Origin: Acinetobacter pollinis
Lineage (GTDB): Bacteria; Pseudomonadota; Gammaproteobacteria; Pseudomonadales; Moraxellaceae
NCBI RefSeq assembly: GCF_015627175.1
Contig: NZ_VTDQ01000003.1
Coordinates: forward strand, 1 to 64,000
Length of the DNA stretch: 64,000 nt
Direction: 5' to 3'
The notes under the pieces are model-generated. The model was not told the origin of the DNA. It ran no database searches and saw only the letters and a program-made list of their open reading frames with translations. Shown piece after piece: positions 8,283 to 17,978 of this stretch (the first letter of the stretch is position 1; each line of letters begins with the position of its first letter). A program made the translations under genes and the position numbers.

Positions 8283-9203
8283 ATGACTAAATGGATTATT
8301 TTAGCGATATTTGTGATATCTGCACTGTATATACAGTATCGGGGTAAGGTACGTCATTCGTTTTATCGTCAATTTTTTGATCATTCAACACTACTCGCAC
8401 CAGTTAATTTTTTAATGTATTGCTTTTCTAAAGTGCCTAATCAGCCTTATATAGAAACTCAATATTTTAAAGATTTAAAAGTACTCGATGACAATTGGGA
8501 AATGATTCGTGATGAAGCAAAAGCTTTATATGATCGAGGAGGCATTAAAGCATCAAGTACATATAATGATCTTGGCTTTAACTCATTTTTTAAAACAGGA
8601 TGGAAACGGTTTTATTTAAAATGGTATGAATCTAGCCATCCATCTGCATCTGAACTTTGTCCAAAAACAACAGCCTTACTTAAAACCCTTCCTAGTATTA
8701 AAGCTGCGATGTTTACAGAGCTTGCACCAGATAGTCGCTTGGTGCGTCATCGAGATCCTTATGCAGGTTCATTGCGCTATCATTTGGGATTATTAACACC
8801 GAATGATGATCGTTGTTTTATTGATGTTGATGGTGAGCGTTATTCTTGGCGTAACGGTGAAAGTGTTGTATTTGATGAAACCTATATACACTATGCTGAA
8901 AATACCACTGCTCAAAATCGTATTATTTTATTTTGTGATGTAGAACGTCCCCTCAAAACAAAATGGATGGAAAAATTTAACCACTGGTTTGGAAAGAAAG
9001 TCATGACCGCCGCAAGCTCACCGAATGAGGCAGGTGACCAAACTGGAGGACTAAATAAAGCTTTTGGTTATGTATATCAAATTCGTATACAAGCGAAAGC
9101 ACTTAAAAAAGCCAATAAAACACTATATTACATTTTAAAATGGACATTAATGTTGGGCATTTTCTTCCTTATTTTTATTCGTCCTTATATTTTTAAATCA
9201 TAA
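8283..9203 (+). CDS. lpxO: Lipid A 2-hydroxylase LpxO (aspartyl/asparaginyl beta-hydroxylase family)
   Basis: LpxO is an Fe(II)/2-oxoglutarate dioxygenase that hydroxylates a secondary acyl chain of lipid A at the inner membrane, affecting resistance to host peptides in related bacteria. The 306-residue protein has an N-terminal membrane anchor (residues 3-18) and a second hydrophobic helix at the C-terminus (about 284-302). The catalytic double-stranded beta-helix in between carries HRD at His156/Asp158, the distal His203 in YIHYAEN and the 2-oxoglutarate Arg213. This topology and length match LpxO of Acinetobacter and related bacteria. It is transcribed divergently from the Fad-like pair and stands alone before uvrC. 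Confidence 0.9.
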   Translation: MTKWIILAIFVISALYIQYRGKVRHSFYRQFFDHSTLLAPVNFLMYCFSKVPNQPYIETQYFKDLKVLDDNWEMIRDEAKALYDRGGIKASSTYNDLGFNSFFKTGWKRFYLKWYESSHPSASELCPKTTALLKTLPSIKAAMFTELAPDSRLVRHRDPYAGSLRYHLGLLTPNDDRCFIDVDGERYSWRNGESVVFDETYIHYAENTTAQNRIILFCDVERPLKTKWMEKFNHWFGKKVMTAASSPNEAGDQTGGLNKAFGYVYQIRIQAKALKKANKTLYYILKWTLMLGIFFLIFIRPYIFKS

Positions 9204-9357
9204 TGTAGCTTAAAAGTGCATCTAAAAAGATTGGATTTTAATCTGGTCTATTGGGTGCATTTTTATTGTTTTGATGTATCTGAGACTTGAAACTTTATCT
9301 ACGATGTCCAATACATAGCTTATGTTATGTAATTCAATTGATTGAAAAAGGAATACT

Positions 9358-11157
9358 GTGAATCCGAATGCTCGTCCACATATAGAAAAAGTTCTTCTTC
9401 ATATGACACAGCTACCTGGTGTGTACAAAATGCTAGGAAAAAATGGTGAGCTTTTATATGTTGGAAAAGCAAAAAAATTAAAAAATCGAGTTTCGAGTTA
9501 TTTTGTTAAAACGATTGAGCATCCAAAAACACAAGCATTGGTCGCACGTATTTATGATATAGAAACGTTAATTGTTCGTTCTGAAACTGAAGCTTTATTG
9601 CTTGAGCAAAATCTCATTAAAGAGCATCGTCCTCCTTACAATATTATGCTTAGGGATGATAAGTCTTATATCTATATTTATGTTTCTGCAGATCGGCCAT
9701 ACCCTAGAATTGCAAGTGGTCGTGGCAAAGGAAATCATCAAACAGGTAAGTTTTTTGGGCCTTATCCGAGTGCACAAAGTGCACGAGATATGTTGTTGAC
9801 ACTTCAAAAGTTATTTAATGTTAGGCAGTGTGAAAATAGCTTTTTTTCACAGCGAAAAAGACCATGTCTACAATATCAAATTAAGCGTTGTACAGCGCCT
9901 TGCGTAGGACTGATTTCACCTGAAAGTTATGCACAAGATGTTAAAAACTCTATTCAATTTTTACAGGGTGATACTAAAGCATTGAATCATGAATTGATTC
10001 AAAAAATGGAAATGGCTGCTGAACAATTAGAATTTGAAAAAGCAGTATTTTATAGAGATCGTTTAGGCTTACTTCGTGAAGTGGCTGCACAGCAAGCGGT
10101 GTATACGTTTAAGGGTGAGGCAGACATTTTAGCAATTGCTTATATGGCGGGTGTAACTTGTGTTCAAGTCATGCATGTGCGTAATGGTCAAATGCTCGGA
10201 GGAAAAAGTTATTTTCCAGATATGATGGGAAGTAATTTAGGGCAAATGCTGAGCGATTTTATTGCTAATTTTTATTTTCAGGTTGTAGATGAAATTCCTC
10301 AAGAATTGATTGTTAATCAAAAATTGACAGACCAAACACAACTTGAAGAAGCATTTTATGAAGCATTTAAGAAGAAAGTCACGATTAAACATAGTGTGAG
10401 GGAAACTCGAGCTGAATGGCTAGAGTTGGTACAAATGAATGTTCAGCATGCAATTAAAGGGCAATTAAATCATCATTTAGAATTGAATGAACGCTTTCAT
10501 CAGTTAGAACAAGTTTTAAATAAAAAAGTAGATCGTATTGAGTGTTTTGACATTAGTCATACTATGGGCGAAGCAACCATTGCATCGTGTGTGGTATTCG
10601 ATCAAGGTGGAATGAGAAAGCGAGATTATCGCCAATTTTCTATTGAAGATATTCAGGCCGGAGATGATTATGCTGCAATGCGACAAGCACTAACACGACG
10701 TTATAAAAAAGCATTACTTCCTGACTTACTATTGATTGATGGAGGTAAGGGGCAGTTGCATATGGCAATGCAAGTGATGAAAGATTTAAATCTTGATCCT
10801 TTTATGGTGGGTGTTTCTAAAGGGGAGGGAAGAAAACCAGGACTAGAAACATTACATTTCACAAATGGTGAAAAAATACAGTTGCCAGAGGATCACAAAG
10901 CGTTACATCTTATTCAACAAGTACGTGATGAAGCACATCGTTTTGCTATTACAAAACATCGTGCAAAACGAGATAAGCGCCGTGCAGGTTCAGTATTAGA
11001 AGTTATTCCAGGGCTTGGGCCTAAACGAAGACGTGACTTACTGACGCATTTTGGAGGAATTCAAGGTGTTTTAAGGGCATCTGAAAAGGAATTGACGGGG
11101 GTTTTAGGTATTGGTGCGTCGATGGCACGTACGATTTATAAGGTATTGCATGAATAA
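9358..11157 (+). CDS. uvrC: UvrABC excinuclease subunit C
   Basis: UvrC makes the dual incisions around bulky lesions in nucleotide excision repair. The 599-residue protein has an N-terminal GIY-YIG nuclease domain (LPGVYKML and [14 protein letters not shown], residues 18-50) and a zinc/iron-like Cys cluster region ([21 protein letters not shown]). A UVR domain follows near 200-235 ([19 protein letters not shown]), then the RNase H-like 5' incision domain ([23 protein letters not shown]), and tandem helix-hairpin-helix motifs close the protein ([24 protein letters not shown]). The start is GTG with an AAGGA ribosome-binding site at 9347-9351. A pgsA gene follows downstream, as in many gamma-proteobacteria. 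Confidence 0.97.
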   Translation: MNPNARPHIEKVLLHMTQLPGVYKMLGKNGELLYVGKAKKLKNRVSSYFVKTIEHPKTQALVARIYDIETLIVRSETEALLLEQNLIKEHRPPYNIMLRDDKSYIYIYVSADRPYPRIASGRGKGNHQTGKFFGPYPSAQSARDMLLTLQKLFNVRQCENSFFSQRKRPCLQYQIKRCTAPCVGLISPESYAQDVKNSIQFLQGDTKALNHELIQKMEMAAEQLEFEKAVFYRDRLGLLREVAAQQAVYTFKGEADILAIAYMAGVTCVQVMHVRNGQMLGGKSYFPDMMGSNLGQMLSDFIANFYFQVVDEIPQELIVNQKLTDQTQLEEAFYEAFKKKVTIKHSVRETRAEWLELVQMNVQHAIKGQLNHHLELNERFHQLEQVLNKKVDRIECFDISHTMGEATIASCVVFDQGGMRKRDYRQFSIEDIQAGDDYAAMRQALTRRYKKALLPDLLLIDGGKGQLHMAMQVMKDLNLDPFMVGVSKGEGRKPGLETLHFTNGEKIQLPEDHKALHLIQQVRDEAHRFAITKHRAKRDKRRAGSVLEVIPGLGPKRRRDLLTHFGGIQGVLRASEKELTGVLGIGASMARTIYKVLHE

Positions 11158-11312
11158 TTCGAGGTTTCTTTGAGTTGAGAAAAGTTTATTACGCTTCTAG
11201 TCGACATAAAACGTCAATTCGTATAAAGTGACAAGATGTTTCAGTAAAATAATAATGTCTTTGACACGACGTATGTTGAGCATAATCAGCTAGAGTAAAT
11301 TGGCGGGTGTAT

Positions 11313-11903
11313 ATGAGCACAGGGCGGATCCTGAATATTCCAAATATCTTGACGATTGCAAGGATTGTATTAATCCCTGTCTTCTTGGTGATTGCATATT
11401 GGCCACCTGTGGTTGGTGTAAGTGGTGTAAATGAAACAATATTATTTCGTCATACGTTATTAACTTCTATATTTCTTCTTGCAGCGGTGACAGATTGGTT
11501 CGATGGCTATTTGGCCAGAGTACTGAATCAGACATCGGCATTTGGACGATTTTTAGATCCAGTTGCGGATAAATTAATGGTTGCTGCTGCATTGGTTGTA
11601 CTGGTTCAGTGGAGGCCATCTATTACGATGGCTTTTGCAGCGATAGTAATTATTTCTCGTGAAATTACGGTATCTGCTTTACGAGAGTGGATGGCGGAAC
11701 TTGGTGCAAGAACAAATGTTGCGGTATCTACAGTGGGTAAATACAAAACTGCATTTCAAATGATTGCGATTAGTGTCTTTTTGTTGAATTGGCAACCCTT
11801 AGACATTTTGGCATATTTATTATTGTATACAGCAGTTATTCTAACCCTATGGTCTATGGTGATTTATTTAAGGGCAGCATGGCCATTTCTAAAACAACCA
11901 TAA
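11313..11903 (+). CDS. pgsA: CDP-diacylglycerol-glycerol-3-phosphate 3-phosphatidyltransferase
   Basis: PgsA condenses CDP-diacylglycerol with glycerol-3-phosphate, the committed step to phosphatidylglycerol and cardiolipin in the inner membrane. The 196-residue protein carries the CDP-alcohol phosphotransferase signature (DWFDGYLAR, then GRFLDPVADK with the invariant Asp residues) and about five to six hydrophobic segments. The ATG at 11313 is chosen over a GTG six bases upstream, because it gives the family-like start MSTGRILNIPNIL. A TTGACA box at 11261 with a weak -10 near 11283 could be its promoter. A terminator follows directly. Confidence 0.95.
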   Translation: MSTGRILNIPNILTIARIVLIPVFLVIAYWPPVVGVSGVNETILFRHTLLTSIFLLAAVTDWFDGYLARVLNQTSAFGRFLDPVADKLMVAAALVVLVQWRPSITMAFAAIVIISREITVSALREWMAELGARTNVAVSTVGKYKTAFQMIAISVFLLNWQPLDILAYLLLYTAVILTLWSMVIYLRAAWPFLKQP

Positions 11904-11913
11904 TATTTGAAAA

Positions 11914-11937
11914 AGCCTCTGTTATAGAGGCTTTTTT
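11914..11937 (+). terminator. Terminator of pgsA
   Basis: AGCCTCT (11914-11920) pairs with AGAGGCT (11926-11932) and is followed by a run of six T. The stem starts 11 bp after the pgsA stop. Confidence 0.9.
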
Positions 11938-11953
11938 ATGAGTATGAGGTAAT

Positions 11954-12562
11954 ATGAATTTAGACTTATTTATGCCTGAACCATGCCAAAACCTTTTACC
12001 TTACGATGGTCATGTAGAGGATTATGGTCTTATTTGCACACCTATAGAGTCAAATAAAAGTTTTGATTATCTTTTAAAACACTTAAATTGGAAGAATGAT
12101 CAGGCGTATATCCATGGAAAGCACTATGTAACTGGAAGAAAATATGCATGGTACGCAGACCAAACGGCCGACTATATCTATTCTGGTTTTAAACACAGTG
12201 CAGAAGTATGGGACTCATTTCTTTTAAGGGTAAAACAAAGAGTTGAAACCGTATTAAATACGCCATTTAACTCTTGTTTGGCCAATTTGTATATGGATGG
12301 AAGTCAAGGGATGGGTTGGCATAGTGATGCAGATCGGTTTCTAGGAAGTCATCCTATCATTGCATCTTTAAGTTTTGGTGTAACTCGTAGATTTAAATTT
12401 AAACATAGATTTACGGGTGAATATGTCGATATCAACTTATATTCAGGGCAGCTCATTGTTATGAAAGGAAAGACACAACAATTTTGGTTGCATTCATTAC
12501 CTAAAATGAACAGTATCTTATCGCCACGAATTAATTTGACCTTCAGAAATTTTCAATATTAA
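11954..12562 (+). CDS. alkB: AlkB-family DNA alkylation repair dioxygenase
   Basis: This is an Fe(II)/2-oxoglutarate dioxygenase that oxidatively removes methyl groups from N1-methyladenine and N3-methylcytosine. The 202-residue protein has the metal triad His123-x-Asp125 (GWHSDAD) and His180 (FWLHSLPK), plus the 2-oxoglutarate-binding arginines in SPRINLTFR (192 and 198). The nucleotide-recognition lid includes YAWYADQ near 64-70. Its size and sequence style resemble the short AlkB2-like proteins common in Acinetobacter. It has its own ribosome-binding site, GAGGT, at 11946-11950. It is not linked to an ada gene here. Confidence 0.92.
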   Translation: MNLDLFMPEPCQNLLPYDGHVEDYGLICTPIESNKSFDYLLKHLNWKNDQAYIHGKHYVTGRKYAWYADQTADYIYSGFKHSAEVWDSFLLRVKQRVETVLNTPFNSCLANLYMDGSQGMGWHSDADRFLGSHPIIASLSFGVTRRFKFKHRFTGEYVDINLYSGQLIVMKGKTQQFWLHSLPKMNSILSPRINLTFRNFQY

Positions 12563-12631
12563 GGTTTTAAAGGTGAGCCAAGATTTTTATTTTAACCTTG
12601 ATAAAGTGGTCTGAAAGATTTATTTCCTTAA

Positions 12632-12663
12632 ACAAAGAGATGATTAAACATACATCTCTTTGT
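12632..12663. terminator. Hairpin between convergent alkB and the gamma-glutamyltransferase gene
   Basis: An 11-bp perfect stem (12632-12642 with 12653-12663) with a 10-nt loop lies between the two convergent genes. No clean U tract is present on either side, so it may be a weak terminator or need Rho. Confidence 0.45.
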
Positions 12664-12676
12664 CAATACAAATCTA

Positions 12677-14398
12677 CTAATACCCACTTGCAAGTCCATC
12701 ACTTCTTGGGTCAGTTGCTGCACTTAAGGTGCCTAATTCATAATTAACTGAAATTGCACCTGTGTGACCCATTAAGTCGGTATAACCTTCTACGATTTCT
12801 GTAAGATGGCCACGTTTTTCAAGTGTCTGAATAATTTCGGCAGAAATTCGATTTTCTAGTTTTAAGTTATTTGAAGCCATTCCCCATGTCCGCCCATATA
12901 ACCAACGGGGAGCAGCAACTGCTTCTTGTACAGTCATATGATAGTCAACAACACGTGTTGCAATTGCAGCTTGTGTTTGGGGTTGGCCTTCGCCTCCCAT
13001 AGTACCGTAAACCAGTGTCGGTCTATGGTGTTCATCTAATAGCATTGCTGCATTTAAGGTATGGAATGTGCGTTTTTTAGGGTGTAAACAATTAATATGT
13101 GCTTGATCTAAAGAAAAGAAGCTACCTCTATTTTGAAGTAAGACCCCAGTTCCTTCTGGCACAATTGCAGAACCAAAATCATGATAAATGCTTTGTATAA
13201 GAGATACACTATTGCCATCTTCATCGACAATACCTAACCAAATCGTATCTCCATGCGGGTCTAAAGCAGATTGATTTTTGGCAGAAGTATCCATGCAAAT
13301 ACGTTTAGCTTGCTTTTGTCCATGGCTTTCGGAGAGTAGTTTTTCTACAGGGATATCTGAAAATTCAGGATCTGTTAAATATAAATCTCGATCAATAAAT
13401 GCTTCTTTGGTGGCTTCAACAATTAAATGATAATAATCGGCTGAACCTTCAGGGATGTCTTTTAGATTAAACTGATTGAGTATGTTTAATACCTCTAAAG
13501 AAGTCATTCCTTGGGTGTTGGGTGGTAAATTATAAGCAGTGTATTGCCGATAAGGAACCGAAATGGGATCGACCCAATTGGCTTCATGTGCTTTAAAATC
13601 ATTGAGTGTGAGTACACCGTCATTTTCAGATAAGTCGGCAATAATCTTTTGGGCAATACTACCACTATAAAAAGCCTGTGCACCTTCATTGGCAATGGTT
13701 TGAAGTGTTTTAGCTAAATCTGGCTGTTTAAATACTTCACCGATTTGGTAACAGTCACCATTTGGTTTGATGTAAGTCCTTTTAAAGCTATTAAAGCGCT
13801 GTAAATAGCGTGCTGACAGATCATGAGATGATGTATTAATGGTTAGCCATTTGGCAAAAGAGGGGGTAACTGCACAGCCTTTTTCGGCATATAAGATAGG
13901 CTTTTGAAAGAGGTTTTTCCAATCTAAACCCGTATTAGAAAATTGTTCTTTTGCATAATGATGGGCTAAATCCCAACCAGAAACTACACCTGGAACGGTA
14001 TTGGCTGCTAAATATCCTCGACTTGGTATTTTATCAAATCCTCTAGATTTATAAAAATCAATAGTTGCCTTTTCACCTGAACGACCACTGGCATTAATTG
14101 CATTGACTGTTTTATTTTTAGCATTGTAAATCAGCCAAAAGTTATCCCCACCAATGGAGTTCATGTGTGGATAAACAACAGCAAGTGTAGCGGATGCGGC
14201 AATTGCAGCATCAATCGCATTTCCACCTTGTTGTAGTATTTCAATGGCGGCTTGTGTCGCGAGATAATGTGGTGTAGTCACAGCCACATTGGTTAAAATA
14301 GGATTTTGACTTGCAGATGCTGTCGCGCAATATTTTCCAGATATGGAATCATCCATTTTATTATTTTCTTGCTGTGTTGAATGAATTTGGCTACTCAT
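12677..14398 (-). CDS. Gamma-glutamyltransferase family protein (YwrD-like)
   Basis: This is an N-terminal nucleophile hydrolase homologue that would self-cleave and hydrolyse or transfer gamma-glutamyl or related amide groups. The 573-residue protein has the family N-terminus (GGNAIDAAIAASATLAVVYPH) and the processing Thr385 in GDTIWLGIVDEDGNSVS, where the small subunit would begin. The oxyanion segment MGGEGQPQTQ is typical of the YwrD branch rather than of the classical glutathione GGT. No signal peptide is seen; the N-terminus is polar, so a cytosolic location is likely, unlike periplasmic Ggt. The IclR regulator gene lies 114 bp upstream on the same strand and is a plausible regulator. 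The substrate is unknown. Confidence 0.85.
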   Translation of the reverse strand: MSSQIHSTQQENNKMDDSISGKYCATASASQNPILTNVAVTTPHYLATQAAIEILQQGGNAIDAAIAASATLAVVYPHMNSIGGDNFWLIYNAKNKTVNAINASGRSGEKATIDFYKSRGFDKIPSRGYLAANTVPGVVSGWDLAHHYAKEQFSNTGLDWKNLFQKPILYAEKGCAVTPSFAKWLTINTSSHDLSARYLQRFNSFKRTYIKPNGDCYQIGEVFKQPDLAKTLQTIANEGAQAFYSGSIAQKIIADLSENDGVLTLNDFKAHEANWVDPISVPYRQYTAYNLPPNTQGMTSLEVLNILNQFNLKDIPEGSADYYHLIVEATKEAFIDRDLYLTDPEFSDIPVEKLLSESHGQKQAKRICMDTSAKNQSALDPHGDTIWLGIVDEDGNSVSLIQSIYHDFGSAIVPEGTGVLLQNRGSFFSLDQAHINCLHPKKRTFHTLNAAMLLDEHHRPTLVYGTMGGEGQPQTQAAIATRVVDYHMTVQEAVAAPRWLYGRTWGMASNNLKLENRISAEIIQTLEKRGHLTEIVEGYTDLMGHTGAISVNYELGTLSAATDPRSDGLASGY

Positions 14399-14512
14399 AT
14401 CTTTACGACTCTTGCTTATTATTTCACTTTTAGATAAGCAAGAAACGTACCACGATTGGAGTACATTTATATAAGTGGAGGTAAATTAACATTCACCTCC
14501 ATAGTAGTTTAT

Positions 14513-15316
14513 TTAAATCTTTTCAACTGTATGCGTCTGATGTTCAGACTCTACTTGTGCAACAAGGTATTGGTACTTCTTTTCAATTTCTGCCGCATTT
14601 TCTTGTAGCATTGAAATCAGTTTCTGAATATTTACAAATTCAAATCGATTTTTAGAACCTACAATGGTGAGTGCAACAGGAGCCAGTTTAGTAGAGTAGC
14701 GTACAGGGACAGCAAGGCCTGAATAGTCTGGGTGAATTTCACCTTGAGAAAAATAATAGCCTTGTTTTTTAATTTTCTTTAGACGCTGTAAGAAAGTTGC
14801 TTCATCTTTTGCAAAATCTACATTCGACAGTTCTTTAGTATGTCGTTCGTAGAAAGACTGAAGTCCCTGTTTATTTAAATGGGAAATAATAATCTTAGGA
14901 GATGAGCCTACATAAGCAGGTCTTGGGCTTCCACGACCATAGGATAAGACCATATTGCCTTTAAATGATTCACCATGTAAATCGATACAATAGTCATGAT
15001 TTAGAAATGTTAGTAGACAGTTTAACTCAGTCCGTTCAGCAATTTCTTTCATAAAAGGAATACTGATTTGTACAAGTGGATCTGTTGTACGAGAAACATA
15101 ATCAAGGACTGCAATTTTTGGCCCAAGGGTGTAATCACCCGATGTTCCACTCAGGCGCTGTAATAAATCTGCAGAAACAAGCTCCTTTAAGTAGCGATAG
15201 CTTGTTGGACGAGATAGGCCAAGCTCCTCACTAATAATATCTACATTAATGACATGGCGAGATACTGAAAAAAGATCCAGTACAGTTAAGATTTTCCCAA
15301 AACTTGTAATAGCCAT
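14513..15316 (-). CDS. IclR-family transcriptional regulator
   Basis: The 267-residue protein has the IclR layout. An N-terminal winged helix-turn-helix covers about residues 5-65 (GKILTVLDLF, then the recognition region ISEELGLSRPTSYRYLKEL). A C-terminal GAF-like effector domain follows (SYGRGSPRPAYVGSSPKIIISH and YSGLAVPVRY). Members bind small acids or aromatic metabolites and act as repressors or activators of the adjacent catabolic or transport genes. It is upstream of and co-oriented with the gamma-glutamyltransferase gene, and divergent from the AaeB-like efflux operon, so either could be its target. The effector cannot be read from the sequence. Confidence 0.9.
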   Translation of the reverse strand: MAITSFGKILTVLDLFSVSRHVINVDIISEELGLSRPTSYRYLKELVSADLLQRLSGTSGDYTLGPKIAVLDYVSRTTDPLVQISIPFMKEIAERTELNCLLTFLNHDYCIDLHGESFKGNMVLSYGRGSPRPAYVGSSPKIIISHLNKQGLQSFYERHTKELSNVDFAKDEATFLQRLKKIKKQGYYFSQGEIHPDYSGLAVPVRYSTKLAPVALTIVGSKNRFEFVNIQKLISMLQENAAEIEKKYQYLVAQVESEHQTHTVEKI

Positions 15317-15668
15317 AATACGTGCTATTCCTAAAATAAAAAATGATATTTCAACCCTAAAGAAAATGCTTTTAACATAAAATTCTCAATTCTCCAAGAT
15401 AGTAAAAGTTGTATATTATCATAATAAGATATTTTAATTGACTATTGTGTTTTTTTTTGGAAAAATTGTCAGCATAAATATCGAATCAAGACAGTGCAAT
15501 ATACTGTTGCCTGAATAAATAAGGTGTATAAAAACCACTTTATACGACCTTCTATACGATTAAATTTACACATTTGTCAGTTGGGTACTTAGCGCATTTA
15601 TGCCTTAGGTAAAATTCACTATGGAAAATAGATAGAGATTTAAAGAATGCGCGCTATAGAGGTAAGGT
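15317..15668. promoter_or_regulatory. Divergent regulatory region between iclR-type gene and efflux operon
   Basis: This is a 352-bp AT-rich region without a gene. It contains an inverted repeat, GTATAAA (15526-15532) with TTTATAC (15539-15545), followed at once by a direct repeat of TATACGA (15541-15547 and 15553-15559). GCATTTATGC (15594-15603) is a second palindrome closer to the efflux operon. These are candidate operators for the IclR regulator; the assignment is inference. Confidence 0.45.
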
Positions 15669-17753
15669 ATGCAATTAATTAAACAACTTTTGGCATTTCG
15701 TCCAAGTAAGCTCGATTTAATTTTTGCAATTAAAACCTACATTGCAGCCATGCTTGCGTTATATATTTCATTTGATCTCGATTTACTCAATCCGATGTGG
15801 TCAATTGGTACAGTTATTATTGTATCTAATCCCTTTTCTGGCATGGTGTCTTCTAAGGCACTGTATCGCTTGGCTGGGACGGCAATTGGGGCAGTTATTG
15901 CTATTATTTTAATGCCAGGTTTAATTAATACGCCTTGGCTATTTTCAATAATTATTGCAGGCTGGGTGGGCTTTTGTCTGTATATATCGCTTTTAGATCG
16001 TACACCACGAAGCTATATGCTCATGCTCTCAGGCTATACCGTGGCCATGATTGTGTTTAATTCAATTAATAATATTGATACTCATAATATTTTTGACATT
16101 GCTCTTGCACGATTTCTAGAGATAGGAATTGCTGTAATTTGTACTGCTGTCGTTTCTGCAGTTATTTTTCCTATGCATATAGGTCCTGTTATTCAACAGC
16201 GTGTAAATAAAAATTTAGTGAGTATTGAAGAGCTATTTTCTCATATCTTAAAAAATGAGATTGAAAAACAAAATTATACGCAGGCATTGGCAACAGTCAC
16301 ACGAGATATGAGTGAAATTCATACTATGGCTGTCCATTTATGGTATGAAAAATCACAACTTAAAGGGATGACTAAACCTTTACAAGAAATGCTTCATCAG
16401 CTCTCAATGGCTGTGGCAAATTTAGTTTCAATGTCTGAAAGACTCAAGCAATTAGACCTCCATGATAATGACTTTACACACACACTCAATCAAATTGATG
16501 AGTCTGTTCTGAGTTTCTTACGTACTAAAGATCAATGTAATGAAAACAATTTGCTGGCACTTCCAGCAGATTTTGAGGAGAAGTTTGACAAGCTGATGCT
16601 GAATATGTCGCCTGAGCAAGAAACGATCTTATACAGCTTCAAAATGGATGTCCGTCACTATATTCAAAATGTACGCATTGTGAAATTCATTTGGCAACAG
16701 ATTCAGCAAGGTCGAAAGAAATTTCCAGAAAATATTATTCCTTTAACAACCAAATATCCGAGTTTACATCGGGACCACGGCGTAGCTATTCGTGGTGGGT
16801 TAGCCGCTGCTTTAAGTACATTACTGGGTATATCTATATGGATACTGAGTGGATGGAAGGCAGGCTATATGCTGGCACAGATGGCAGCAGTATGTGCATG
16901 TATTTTAACGGCAATAGATAATCCAATACCTGCACTAAAAATCTTTTTGTGGGGAAGTGTGGTCTCATCTGTAATTGTATTTATTTATGCATTTGGAATT
17001 TTTCCAAATATTACCGAGTTTTGGGAATTGGCAGTTGTGTTAGCCCCAACACTTATTGTTTGTGCTTTGCTTATTCCTACACCAAGTCTAATGGCTTTAG
17101 GGTTAGTTTTGGGTGTGACAAGTGTGATGGCAATGAATTTACAAAACCGTTATGCAATGGATGCAGTTGCATTTTTAGAAGGGTCGTTTGGAATGATTTT
17201 AGGCGTATTGTGCGCTTTGATTTCAATCTATTTTATTCGTGCAATGTCTCCAGAAAAAACAGCCAGTCGAATTCTTACTAGACATTATAAAGCCATGCGT
17301 GAGGCACTTTATCTGCCATATGGTACGAAGTTTAGAATTCATTTGCGCAGTATGATGGATCGGATAGGTGTCTTAAATACAAAAATGGTTCAATCTGATC
17401 AATTAAAAATGGCAATGAATGCTGCACTCATTGAAACAAGTGCTGTTGTAGAGTTTGCGCGATTAGATGAATTGGCCAGTTCAAATAAATTGGCACCTCA
17501 ACTACATCATGCTTTAGGTGAACTACAGCAAATACTAGATGACACATTTAGAGAGCTTGAAGAGAAGCTGAGTCTGAGTCATGAAACTCAGCAAAAACTG
17601 ATGACACAGTTACAAGATGTGGAGAGTTTGGTTAATCAGAATCAAGAGCTTCAATTAAAACAGAGATTAAAAAGTAGTTTGAATAATATTCGAAGCAGTA
17701 TTTTACATGCAGATGCATCCAATCATATTCATGTTGGCGGAGCGATAGCATGA
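15669..17753 (+). CDS. FUSC-family inner-membrane efflux protein (AaeB-like)
   Basis: This is an inner-membrane pump subunit related to AaeB, which exports p-hydroxybenzoate and other aromatic acids. The 694-residue protein has two blocks of about five to six transmembrane helices (roughly residues 18-170 and 370-520). Each is followed by a cytosolic helical region, the usual FUSC duplication. The repeat is visible in the similar starts of the two membrane blocks (FAIKTYIAAMLALYI and VAIRGGLAAALSTLLG). Its last codon overlaps the start of the DUF1656 gene (ATGA), and an HlyD-type periplasmic adaptor follows. The three make an AaeB-AaeX-AaeA-like operon. No outer-membrane factor is encoded here. 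Confidence 0.9.
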   Translation: MQLIKQLLAFRPSKLDLIFAIKTYIAAMLALYISFDLDLLNPMWSIGTVIIVSNPFSGMVSSKALYRLAGTAIGAVIAIILMPGLINTPWLFSIIIAGWVGFCLYISLLDRTPRSYMLMLSGYTVAMIVFNSINNIDTHNIFDIALARFLEIGIAVICTAVVSAVIFPMHIGPVIQQRVNKNLVSIEELFSHILKNEIEKQNYTQALATVTRDMSEIHTMAVHLWYEKSQLKGMTKPLQEMLHQLSMAVANLVSMSERLKQLDLHDNDFTHTLNQIDESVLSFLRTKDQCNENNLLALPADFEEKFDKLMLNMSPEQETILYSFKMDVRHYIQNVRIVKFIWQQIQQGRKKFPENIIPLTTKYPSLHRDHGVAIRGGLAAALSTLLGISIWILSGWKAGYMLAQMAAVCACILTAIDNPIPALKIFLWGSVVSSVIVFIYAFGIFPNITEFWELAVVLAPTLIVCALLIPTPSLMALGLVLGVTSVMAMNLQNRYAMDAVAFLEGSFGMILGVLCALISIYFIRAMSPEKTASRILTRHYKAMREALYLPYGTKFRIHLRSMMDRIGVLNTKMVQSDQLKMAMNAALIETSAVVEFARLDELASSNKLAPQLHHALGELQQILDDTFRELEEKLSLSHETQQKLMTQLQDVESLVNQNQELQLKQRLKSSLNNIRSSILHADASNHIHVGGAIA

Positions 17754-17956
17754 GCGATTTTGACATTTATGGGGTGTTTGTCCCTAGTTTTCTTATCCAA
17801 GCGATTTTAGCCTATCTTCTATTTGTCTGTGTGAGAAAGGTGACTGATCGACAAATACAAAATGGCTGGATTGCATTTTCTGGTGTATTTAACCTTTGTC
17901 TTTATCTGGTATGTCTTTTGGTTATTCATCAAATATTTGTCTACTTTATTGTGTAA
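17750..17956 (+). CDS. DUF1656 small membrane protein (AaeX-like)
   Basis: This 68-residue protein has two predicted transmembrane helices (about 11-28 and 43-66) and the DUF1656 signature at the N-terminus (DIYGVFVPSFLIQAILAY). Small DUF1656 proteins sit between FUSC pumps and HlyD adaptors in aae-type operons, as AaeX does in E. coli; their function is unknown. The start overlaps the FUSC stop (ATGA), and the HlyD gene begins 22 bp after its stop. Confidence 0.88.
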   Translation: MSDFDIYGVFVPSFLIQAILAYLLFVCVRKVTDRQIQNGWIAFSGVFNLCLYLVCLLVIHQIFVYFIV

Positions 17957-17978
17957 TTCATAAATTAAGGTTAAAAAA

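Noticed and set aside
9204..9357. Terminator hairpin after lpxO
   Set aside because: Only weak, offset pairing between the two TGCA-containing segments is seen, with no clean stem, so it was not listed.
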